From: Terriglobales bacterium
GTDB lineage: Bacteria; Acidobacteriota; Terriglobia; Terriglobales; Acidobacteriaceae
DNA length: 64,000 bases
Assembly: GCA_025936825.1 (NCBI GenBank)
Contig: JAICSO010000001.1
Coordinates: 806,001 to 870,000 of the forward strand
Direction: 5' to 3'
The notes below the pieces were generated by a model. It was not told where the DNA came from. It did not search any database and worked only from the letters and a program-made list of their open reading frames with translations. Positions 1 to 6,546 of this stretch are shown one piece after another. Every line of letters starts with the position of its first letter. Position 1 is the stretch's first letter. A program made the translations under genes and the position numbers.

Positions 1-132
1 GCGCCTCTTGGTACCGGCATCGGAATCGCCAGCGGTTTAGCCATCATGCTGCTGTCGTTTGGGCCTAGCGTAGTGTTCCTCTACAAGCGGCGAATGGACG
101 GCCTGAAAGCCAAAGCTGCGGCTGCCGAGTAG
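1..132 (+). CDS. C-terminal end of a membrane protein (partial)
   Basis: The frame is open from the first base to a TAG at 130-132 and gives 43 residues. They contain a glycine/alanine-rich hydrophobic stretch (about residues 5-27) followed by a basic, alanine-rich tail, so the visible part looks like a last transmembrane helix with a cytoplasmic end. The N-terminal part lies outside the window and the family cannot be named. It lies 99 bases upstream of nuoB on the same strand, but nothing visible links it to complex I. Confidence 0.6.
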   Translation, partial: APLGTGIGIASGLAIMLLSFGPSVVFLYKRRMDGLKAKAAAAE

Positions 133-218
133 GCAGTCGGTGCGAGCCGATTTCGCTTGGCGGTTCCTGCATTGGTAGTTCCCGATCGCTGACTCCAACA
201 TCTTACGAAGCCGTGGTT

Positions 219-231
219 TAAAATACAGACG
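219..231 (+). promoter_or_regulatory. Candidate -10 box of nuoB, leaderless spacing
   Basis: TAAAAT at 219-224 matches the bacterial -10 consensus in five of six positions and ends only 7 nt before the nuoB ATG. Transcription would then start at or next to the start codon. No Shine-Dalgarno sequence precedes the ATG and no good -35 box is visible. This is an inference from spacing. Confidence 0.35.
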
Positions 232-795
232 ATGGCAAACGCACTGGATTTTGGCCCTTACGTAGACATCGAAAACGGCAAGCGCGTTGTGAGAGAGCTG
301 GAGTATGGCAATCCCACGCCTGAGGGCGTGGTGCTCACGACCGTGGACAACGTTGTCAACTGGATGCGCAAGAACTCGATTTGGCCGATGACGTTTGGTC
401 TCGCCTGTTGCGCGATTGAAATGATGTCGATGGGAGCGTCGCGGTTCGATATCGCCCGCTTTGGCGCCGAAGTTTTTCGGCCGTCACCGCGGCAATCAGA
501 CCTGATGATTATTGCCGGCCGTGTATCCAACAAAATGGCGCCAGTCATCCGCCAGTTGTGGGAACAGATGCCCGAACCGAAGTGGGTCATATCGATGGGC
601 GCGTGTGCGACCTCTGGCGGCGTCTTCAATAATTACGCTCTGGTTCAGAGCGTGAATCAGGTGATTCCAGTAGATATTTACGTTCCTGGGTGCCCGCCGC
701 GTCCGGAACAGTTGATTTATTCCATAACCCTCCTGCAGCAAAAAATCCAGGCCGAGCGTGGAACGATGAAGCGGGCGCTCAATATCGGTTCTTAG
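232..795 (+). CDS. nuoB: NADH-quinone oxidoreductase subunit B
   Basis: This is the complex I subunit that holds iron-sulfur cluster N2, the last electron carrier before quinone, at the cytoplasmic face of the inner membrane. The 187-residue length is usual. The four cluster ligands are visible: the adjacent Cys59-Cys60 in [10 protein letters not shown], Cys125 in MGACATSGG and Cys154 in VPGCPPRP. It stands alone here. The next gene downstream is on the other strand and a strong terminator follows at 820, so nuoA, nuoC and nuoD are not adjacent. It may be a separately encoded or second copy of the subunit. Family assignment is certain; membership in a complete complex I is inferred. Confidence 0.96.
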   Translation: MANALDFGPYVDIENGKRVVRELEYGNPTPEGVVLTTVDNVVNWMRKNSIWPMTFGLACCAIEMMSMGASRFDIARFGAEVFRPSPRQSDLMIIAGRVSNKMAPVIRQLWEQMPEPKWVISMGACATSGGVFNNYALVQSVNQVIPVDIYVPGCPPRPEQLIYSITLLQQKIQAERGTMKRALNIGS

Positions 796-819
796 GGATT
801 CTCGCAGGTGCGAAGCCAG

Positions 820-847
820 CCCACGGTACATCCGTGGGTTTTGTTTT
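820..847 (+). terminator. Rho-independent terminator after nuoB
   Basis: CCCACGG at 820-826 and CCGTGGG at 832-838 form a perfect 7-bp stem with a 5-nt loop. The T-rich run TTTTGTTTT follows at once. It ends the nuoB transcript. Its T-tract runs into the tandem duplication at the end of the convergent response-regulator gene. Confidence 0.85.
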
Positions 848-878
848 ATGCCCTCTTTTTGTTTTATGCCCTCTTTTT
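843..878. repeat. 18-bp perfect tandem duplication spanning a stop codon
   Basis: The unit GTTTTATGCCCTCTTTTT occurs at 843-860 and again at 861-878. On the minus strand it encodes the last codons of the response regulator plus its stop (N-K-K-R-A-stop), so the end of the gene including TAA is present twice in the same frame. Confidence 0.9.
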
Positions 879-1691
879 GTTGTTGGCGGGTTCCAGAAAG
901 GCGCTCATCGACTCCTCCAACAACTTCTGGATGGTCTGGTTGATCGTGATGATATCGGGAATCAAGTAGCTGATCTCTATTGAAAGCAGGTTGTCCTGCA
1001 TGCACTTGGCGATCACGTCATGCAGCAGTCTGGTTTCACGCAGTAGCAGCGGAATGGTGAAGCCCTGTTTGCGACGTATGATTCCATGGTCACGCGCCGC
1101 GCTCAATTCAATTTCTGGGATGTTCTTTCCACGAGAGATGCGGAGGGCTACGTCGAGTACCCGCGGAATGTGGTCGGTACGGGCTTCATCGCTGATGTCG
1201 ATCGCGCCCAGCATGGGATCGGTACGCGACTCATCCAGCCACGCTTCTGTGATTTGAGGGATGTGAGCCGCCACAATCTCCGTCAGCCGCTTGCTCTGAA
1301 CGTGCTGTTCCCGCTTAGGTTCAGCGAGTTTTGCGCGGATTTTGCCGGCGAGTGTCTCTGTGTCGGTTGGTTTCGTGATGTAGTCATCAACTTGGAGTCG
1401 AATCGCTTCCAGAGCGGTTTCGAAGGCAGGGTAGCCGGTGAGAATGAATGTGACGGCACGCGGTTGAGTGCGGCGCATGGCGCTAACTACCGTGAACCCG
1501 TCTCCCGCCTGTCCTACATTGAGGTCTGCAATCAGCACGTCGAATTTTTGTTCGCTGATCAGCTTTAACGCTTCAGGAACTGTAGCTGCGGGAGTCACCG
1601 AAAAGCCTTGGTCGTCGAGGTACATCCCGAGCGTAAGCCGGATGTTGGGTTCATCGTCGACGAAAAGGACTCTGGGGCGGTTTTCTGACAT
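864..1691 (-). CDS. Response regulator with RsbRD-like output domain
   Basis: The 275-residue protein starts with a receiver domain (about residues 6-125). It has the acidic pair Asp12-Asp13, phosphoacceptor Asp56 in LIADLN, Thr/Ser in FILTGY and the conserved Lys in ITKPTD. The C-terminal half (about 140-265) is helical and resembles the N-terminal sensory domain of RsbR-type stress regulators (RsbRD_N). It contains no DNA-binding motif, so output is probably through protein contacts. No histidine kinase is adjacent. The last codons and stop are tandemly duplicated. The receiver call is firm; the output-domain call is tentative. Confidence 0.85.
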   Translation of the reverse strand: MSENRPRVLFVDDEPNIRLTLGMYLDDQGFSVTPAATVPEALKLISEQKFDVLIADLNVGQAGDGFTVVSAMRRTQPRAVTFILTGYPAFETALEAIRLQVDDYITKPTDTETLAGKIRAKLAEPKREQHVQSKRLTEIVAAHIPQITEAWLDESRTDPMLGAIDISDEARTDHIPRVLDVALRISRGKNIPEIELSAARDHGIIRRKQGFTIPLLLRETRLLHDVIAKCMQDNLLSIEISYLIPDIITINQTIQKLLEESMSAFLEPANNKKRA

Positions 1692-1760
1692 ACCTGCCAG
1701 CCTGTGCTGTGGTGCTTGGATGCCGCGAATGCTCAGGTCGTGCGCTGGGCAGGGGTGTCA

Positions 1761-1766
1761 TATAAT
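1761..1766 (+). promoter_or_regulatory. Consensus -10 box upstream of the GHMP kinase
   Basis: A perfect TATAAT lies 29 nt before the ATG at 1796, between the divergent response regulator and the kinase. No convincing -35 hexamer is seen at 16-18 nt spacing. Confidence 0.45.
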
Positions 1767-1795
1767 TCCGCAATTCACGAGTTTTTGCCCAAAGA

Positions 1796-2836
1796 ATGAA
1801 CAAGACCAACCTCTCACCTTCAGGGCCGGCGATTGTGGCCAAAGCACCCTGCCGCGCCGACCTTGCCGGCGGCACCATTGACCTCTGGCCTTTGTACCTA
1901 TTCCATAGCGGCGCAATGACGCTGAATTTCGCGGTCAACATCCAGACCACCTGCCGGATTGTTCCGCTGAAGGGACGGGGTATTCACCTGCGGTCTTTGG
2001 ACATGAAGCGGGAGGAGCACTTCACCAGCTTTGACGACGTGCGAGCGGCAAAAAAGTTCCGCCTGCCGATCACCGGGCGGTTGTTGCAGTTCTTCGCGCC
2101 AAAGGAAGGGGCCCTGATTGAGACCGATTCCGAGTCTCCGGCCGGAGCTGGTATCTCGGGTTCCTCGGCGCTGATGATTGCGACCACCGCGGCGCTGGCG
2201 CGATTTACAAACCGCCACCTCACGCTGGAACAGATGCGGGTGATCGCGCAAAACGTAGAGGCGCAGATCATTGAGGTCCCGACGGGGTGCCAGGACTACT
2301 ATCCAGCGATGTACGGCGGAGTCAGCGCGATACGGCTCGACGCAGATGGAATTCACCGTGAAGCCGTACCGGTCCTGCCGGAGGAGATTGAATCGCGATT
2401 TGTGCTGGCTTACACCGGGGTGCCGAGAAGGTCCGGGATTAACAACTGGGAAGTCTTCAAGTCACACATCGACCGCGATAAGCGGGTGTTTCGCAACTTC
2501 GAACAGATCGCAAAAATTGCGCAGGAAATGCATCGTGCACTGGTAGGTGCTGATTGGGATGAGGTTGCGCGATTGCTTCGCGAGGAGTGGAAACTGCGAC
2601 GGACCAACGCTCCGGGTATCACAACGCCATTCATCGACAAATTGATTGCCGTCGCGGGCAAGAATGGCGGGCAGGCTGCGAAGGTTTGCGGCGCCGGCGG
2701 CGGTGGTTGCGTCATCTTCCTGGTGGAGAAAGGTTCTGTCAGTCGAGTTGCGACTGCCATTGGTGATGCCGGCGGCCGGGTGCTTCCGTTACAGGTTGCG
2801 CGCGATGGGTTGAGAGTTGCACCCATTGTTTCGTAG
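1796..2836 (+). CDS. GHMP family sugar kinase (heptose-7-phosphate/fucose kinase-like)
   Basis: The 346-residue cytoplasmic protein phosphorylates a small sugar or sugar phosphate with ATP. The GHMP signature is clear. The N-terminal substrate segment is APCRADLAGG. The ATP-binding loop is at residues 115-126 (PAGAGISGSSAL), with a catalytic-type Asp167 in PTGCQDYY. The C-terminal glycine motif is CGAGGGGC (298-305). These features are closest to D-glycero-D-manno-heptose 7-phosphate kinase and bacterial fucokinase-like proteins. No heptose or LPS genes are adjacent, so the substrate is open. It is transcribed divergently from the response regulator. Confidence 0.85.
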   Translation: MNKTNLSPSGPAIVAKAPCRADLAGGTIDLWPLYLFHSGAMTLNFAVNIQTTCRIVPLKGRGIHLRSLDMKREEHFTSFDDVRAAKKFRLPITGRLLQFFAPKEGALIETDSESPAGAGISGSSALMIATTAALARFTNRHLTLEQMRVIAQNVEAQIIEVPTGCQDYYPAMYGGVSAIRLDADGIHREAVPVLPEEIESRFVLAYTGVPRRSGINNWEVFKSHIDRDKRVFRNFEQIAKIAQEMHRALVGADWDEVARLLREEWKLRRTNAPGITTPFIDKLIAVAGKNGGQAAKVCGAGGGGCVIFLVEKGSVSRVATAIGDAGGRVLPLQVARDGLRVAPIVS

Positions 2837-2895
2837 TTTCTTTCACTGAATCAGTCTCACATTGACTACATTTTGCAATCGGGAGGATACCCCTC

Positions 2896-3393
2896 GTGCT
2901 AGCATCCTGTGCCATGACACACTCTTCTTTTCTGAAGGCGCTTGCGGTTGTATTGACTTTAACGCCGGCCCTTTTGGCTGCGGACCTGCCGAGTAAGAAA
3001 TATCTCGACCTTAAGACAATCAAGTCCCTGGTGGCCGCTGCAGAGGCAGAGGCGCAACGCCAGCACGTCAGCGTTACTCTGTGCATTGTCGATGAAAGCG
3101 GCAACCTTCTGTTCCTTCAGAAGGGCGACACTGCCCCGATAAACACCGTGACATGGTCTCAGCGAAAGGCGCGACACGCCGCGTTTTACAACGCGCCATC
3201 GAAGGATGCGGAGGATGCTGTAAAGAAGGGACACGTCGAGGCGCTCGCGTATCCGGAATTCTTCCCGAATCAGGGAGGTTTGCCGATCGTCGTTGAGGGC
3301 CAATTAGTCGGGGGTATGTCGGCGAGCGGAGCGAAATCGGAAATCGACGAAGCCGTTGTGAGAGCGGCGTTGGACAGCTTGAGTAAGAAATAA
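2896..3393 (+). CDS. Secreted GlcG/HbpS-like protein
   Basis: The 165-residue protein has a hydrophobic export signal ending near LLAADLP, followed by a single GlcG/HbpS (PF03928) domain. Family marks include the conserved ESGNLL-type segment and the glycine-rich end GGLPIVVEGQLVGGMSASG. Members bind heme or cobalamin-like ligands or accompany glycolate metabolism; a function cannot be chosen here. The GTG at 2896 is preferred because GGGAGG lies 9 nt upstream; the ATG at 2914 is the alternative and keeps the signal peptide. It follows the kinase by 59 bases and may be transcribed separately. Confidence 0.82.
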   Translation: MLASCAMTHSSFLKALAVVLTLTPALLAADLPSKKYLDLKTIKSLVAAAEAEAQRQHVSVTLCIVDESGNLLFLQKGDTAPINTVTWSQRKARHAAFYNAPSKDAEDAVKKGHVEALAYPEFFPNQGGLPIVVEGQLVGGMSASGAKSEIDEAVVRAALDSLSKK

Positions 3394-3433
3394 CTCGAGG
3401 CGTAGCCAATTCGGTTCTACAGCCACGAAGAGT

Positions 3434-3462
3434 TTGGATCTACAATCAGAGCAGGCTAGTAT
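3434..3462 (+). promoter_or_regulatory. Candidate sigma-70 promoter of the PilZ-RDD gene
   Basis: TTGGAT (3434-3439) and TAGTAT (3457-3462) are separated by 17 nt, and each matches four of six consensus positions. The ATG at 3469 begins 7 nt past the -10 box, where transcription would normally start, and no Shine-Dalgarno sequence is present. The message may therefore be leaderless. Confidence 0.45.
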
Positions 3463-3468
3463 CTCAGC

Positions 3469-4224
3469 ATGACGCCCTCAGCCGGCACTGCCGTGCAACC
3501 CAGTATTCACCCGCGGCGTCGCAGGCAACCCCGCTTCCCGCTGCATTCTCTCGCGTACGTCAGACTCCAGAATAACAACGGCGGCATTATCCGTGACGTG
3601 ACCGAATCCGGGATCGCGCTACAAGCGGTCTCTCCGCTGCAAGCGGGACAAGAGGTGGGTGTGCATTTTGACCTGTTTTCGCCACGGGTTCGGGTCGAAA
3701 GTCGCGCGCAGGTGGCGTGGGCAGATGAGAATGGCCAAGCGGGTGTCAGCTTTACCGACCTATCTCCACGAGTCCGACGCGCACTTCGTGACTGGATGCT
3801 GATTCAAATGTTTACGGCAGCGGCGGTTTCGGGTCGGGACTCAATCTTCGCACCGTTGGAATCGCAATTCGTGCTCTCGCCCGCAGCCAGGCCTGCGATT
3901 GCCGTTCCGCCCCTGGCGTCCGGATTTGGCGAAATCCGGTGGGGGATGTTTGACATTTCTACGCACACCTTCTCCATCTTGGTCGATACGGTAGTGCTGA
4001 TCTGCGCCATTTTGCTGTTCTCCATCAGCGCCATAGCCGTAATGGGGACGCTCCCACCTCTTCCCGTTGCGGCAACATTGCTGATGGCTTCTGCTGCAAT
4101 CTTTGTTGCGGTGTACCACCTCATCTTCTCCGAGTTCCTGTGCGGCCCAACCCCAGGCAAACGCCTTGCGGAAGTAGCGGCCGATGCCGAGCGAGGGGAT
4201 GTTTCTGTGGCGCGTTTCCGGTAG
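3469..4224 (+). CDS. PilZ domain fused to a two-helix RDD-like membrane domain
   Basis: The N-terminal half (about residues 16-115) is a PilZ domain, the cyclic-di-GMP receptor fold. Arg18-x3-Arg22 and the DVTESG motif (43-48, a DxTxxG form of DxSxxG) are both present. The C-terminal half has two long hydrophobic helices (about 172-196 and 200-222) and ends with GPTPGKRLAEV, which matches the GQTPGKR signature of RDD-family membrane proteins. The usual leading Arg of RDD is not seen. A membrane protein gated or positioned by c-di-GMP is a reasonable inference. The minor-pilin operon follows on the same strand 193 bases later. Confidence 0.8.
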   Translation: MTPSAGTAVQPSIHPRRRRQPRFPLHSLAYVRLQNNNGGIIRDVTESGIALQAVSPLQAGQEVGVHFDLFSPRVRVESRAQVAWADENGQAGVSFTDLSPRVRRALRDWMLIQMFTAAAVSGRDSIFAPLESQFVLSPAARPAIAVPPLASGFGEIRWGMFDISTHTFSILVDTVVLICAILLFSISAIAVMGTLPPLPVAATLLMASAAIFVAVYHLIFSEFLCGPTPGKRLAEVAADAERGDVSVARFR

Positions 4225-4235
4225 GCGAATCCAGG

Positions 4236-4258
4236 CCTAAGTCATTGAAACATTTAGG
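4236..4258 (+). terminator. Weak hairpin after the PilZ-RDD gene
   Basis: CCTAAGT at 4236-4242 pairs with ATTTAGG at 4252-4258 (one G-T pair) around a 9-nt loop, 12 nt past the stop codon. Only a short T/G-rich tail follows, so termination is possible but not strong. Confidence 0.35.
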
Positions 4259-4417
4259 TTGTTGAGCATCCAGATTGCCGTTTCCCTGCTTGGCAGAGGC
4301 CCCGGTAGTTACTGAGGGACATACACCTCGGCTACGTGAGTGAGATCTCCAGTTCTGCCTATCATGACTTAACCGATAAGGGACCAGAATCCTGCAGGGC
4401 AGGGTTCAGGAGATGTC

Positions 4418-5095
4418 GTGCATAGAGAGAACAAGACAAAAGCTGCGCGCACCGTGGCGATCCATTTGAATGGAGCCGACACGGATTCTGAACAACTCGG
4501 GTTCAGCTTGGTGGAACTACTGGTGGTCCTCGCCGTAATGCTTATTCTCGTTGCATTCGCGATTCCTATCGCCAGCACAACAGTCGACACCTTCCGGCTT
4601 CGCGGCTCGCTCGGGAGTACGTCGAACCTGCTACAGAGGTGCCGCATGCAGGCGGCCAGGCAAAATGTAACTCAGAGAATGCATTTCACTACCGATGCTG
4701 CCACGAATCGAGTGGTGGCATTTGTGACCCCGGCTAGCGATACGAACTCATCGACCACGCAACTAAAAACCGATCCCAATGTTGTTGAACAATATTGGTT
4801 TCCAAGTCAATTCTCGCTTTCGGGTGCGCCGTCGGGTACCCCGGCTGCGTTGACGGGCCAAGCTATGTGGAACACGTCGATAACTGTGACAAATGTCAAC
4901 AGAGACCTCTATTTCGACTCTCGTGGTTTGCCGTGCGACTACAACACGTCAACTTCTGCCTGCCCTGCAACGAATGGATTCGTGCAGTACTTCAATTACA
5001 CCAGCGGAAGAGGCACTCGATGGGCGGCGGTTAGCCTCTCTCCCGCTGGACGCATTCAGAGTTGGTTTTACGACGGTGGCAACTGGGGGAACTAG
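4418..5095 (+). CDS. Type IV minor pilin, FimT/GspH-like pseudopilin
   Basis: The 225-residue protein begins with a charged leader cut by prepilin peptidase at G-F in LGFSLVELLVVLAV (about residue 29). Glu+5 and the long N-terminal helix that packs in the pilus core follow. The C-terminal half is a small beta-rich pilin head with four Cys that may pair. The GTG at 4418 is chosen because CAGGAGA lies just upstream. It opens a four-gene operon whose members all have type-III/PilX-type N termini, the usual fimT-pilV-pilW-pilX set that primes type IV pilus assembly. Confidence 0.88.
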   Translation: MHRENKTKAARTVAIHLNGADTDSEQLGFSLVELLVVLAVMLILVAFAIPIASTTVDTFRLRGSLGSTSNLLQRCRMQAARQNVTQRMHFTTDAATNRVVAFVTPASDTNSSTTQLKTDPNVVEQYWFPSQFSLSGAPSGTPAALTGQAMWNTSITVTNVNRDLYFDSRGLPCDYNTSTSACPATNGFVQYFNYTSGRGTRWAAVSLSPAGRIQSWFYDGGNWGN

Positions 5096-5096
5096 C

Positions 5097-5684
5097 ATGC
5101 GAGGGAATGTTCTGCGCGCGAGGAAATTTGGCCAATCCGGCATGACGCTCATCGAACTGATGATTGCGACTGTCGTGTTGTTGGTCGGGATTCTCTCCGT
5201 TACAGGTCTGCTTGCCCTGGTGATTGGTAACAACGGGCGCAGCAAAGTGGATACGACCGCAACAATGCTCTCGCAGGCCGTGACCGAGCAGGTAAGCGCG
5301 GTACTCCAGGGCGGTGGACCCGCATCGATTCAGGATTGTGTCGGCAATGCCTGGACAATCGGGGTTGACTACACGACGGCGGCGGGGCCGCCGGGTTGGG
5401 GAGCAGCCGTGTCGGGCAGCAAAATCGATTTCACCCAAAGCAATCCCCCGGCGACCTCCCATATGGATTTTGTCGAGTGCTCGAAGCAGCCCAACGGTGT
5501 TGTCGTGAGAAACGTATATGACGTGCGATGGAATGTTCAACAAATGTCTCTGGGCGATACGTCAACGGAATATTTCAACGGGACGTTCTTGGTGACCGTC
5601 GGAGCCCGTCCGAAATATGGATTGCCGACGCAGTACAACTTCGCCTTGCCTGTGAATATGCAGGTGTACGTCGGGGGGTATTGA
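5097..5684 (+). CDS. Type IV minor pilin, PilV-like
   Basis: The 195-residue protein has the prepilin cleavage site before MTLIELMIATVVLLVGI, with Glu+5 and a 20-residue hydrophobic helix. The ATG at 5097 is preferred to the longer open frame starting at 4893. It follows the upstream stop by one base and has GGGGGA 6 nt before it, while the extra upstream residues overlap the previous gene. The head domain has two Cys (near DCVGN and ECSKQ) that could form a disulfide. Confidence 0.85.
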   Translation: MRGNVLRARKFGQSGMTLIELMIATVVLLVGILSVTGLLALVIGNNGRSKVDTTATMLSQAVTEQVSAVLQGGGPASIQDCVGNAWTIGVDYTTAAGPPGWGAAVSGSKIDFTQSNPPATSHMDFVECSKQPNGVVVRNVYDVRWNVQQMSLGDTSTEYFNGTFLVTVGARPKYGLPTQYNFALPVNMQVYVGGY

Positions 5685-5687
5685 TCC

Positions 5688-6536
5688 ATGATGCAGATGA
5701 TCAGAGGTGAACGTTCCTGGAAGACCTGTCGGAGCCGTAGAGCGGACTGTTCTGGAAAGCAGATGGGCTTCTCGTTAATGGAAATGCTGATTGTCGTGGC
5801 AATCGTCGGCGTCGTGATGGCCGGACTGTTCCGGATCATAGCGCTCATGCAACGCACCTCAACCAGTGAACAAGTTAAGTTGGATCTGACCCAGCAGGCA
5901 CGTGAATTCATCGATCAGCTTTCGCACGACTTGCGCAGCGCTGGGTATCCGAACGTCCGAAACATGAGCCAGGGATCCGTCGATGCCGCTGGAAACCTCC
6001 TCACTTATCCAGCCACACCAGAAAACGCTGTCGGCCTCATCTACGTCAACTACAACCAGCTTTGGTTTGCGGGTAACGTCGACGGCACGGCACAACTGGA
6101 TGGCAGCGGTAACCCGAACGGAACGGCGAACGTAAAGATTATCAAGTATGACTTGGTCCAAACAGGCACGAACTGCCCCTGCCTGCGCCGTTCCGAGTAC
6201 ATTCGCAGTTCATATCTTGACCCGGTCTCGGACGCACAGAACACGACAACGCCCGACCAGCTCGAGATACAAGGTGTCCAGAATGGTCATGGCTGGAATG
6301 ACGCGATCTTTACGGCCTACGATCCGACTACGCAATCGGCAATAACACAGGCCATCGACTTTACGAGCACCGCCTCCATCATCGCAAAAGTAAACTCGCT
6401 GCGGGTTGTGATGGCGGTCCAGTCGCCGTACAAAGACGGCACCGGAGCGTATCCAGTGACGCAAGTCGTTTCCACGATTGCGTTGAGCAATTGCTCGGAA
6501 GCGCACGGCAGTACGCGAAACAGCTTTAGTTGCTAA
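5688..6536 (+). CDS. Type IV minor pilin, PilW-like
   Basis: The 282-residue prepilin has leader residues ending at G before FSLMEMLIVVAIVGVVMAG. Its position third in the set, its length, and a long head with a CPC motif fit PilW-type minor pilins. It starts 3 bases after the PilV-like gene; a second in-frame ATG at 5691 is an equal candidate. It probably caps or initiates the pilus with its three neighbours. Confidence 0.84.
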   Translation: MMQMIRGERSWKTCRSRRADCSGKQMGFSLMEMLIVVAIVGVVMAGLFRIIALMQRTSTSEQVKLDLTQQAREFIDQLSHDLRSAGYPNVRNMSQGSVDAAGNLLTYPATPENAVGLIYVNYNQLWFAGNVDGTAQLDGSGNPNGTANVKIIKYDLVQTGTNCPCLRRSEYIRSSYLDPVSDAQNTTTPDQLEIQGVQNGHGWNDAIFTAYDPTTQSAITQAIDFTSTASIIAKVNSLRVVMAVQSPYKDGTGAYPVTQVVSTIALSNCSEAHGSTRNSFSC

Positions 6537-6546
6537 AAGGGGACTT

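Noticed and set aside
4259-4417. c-di-GMP riboswitch before the pilin operon
   Set aside because: The region was examined because of the PilZ and pilin context, but the conserved GEMM-core sequence and tetraloop-receptor elements are absent.
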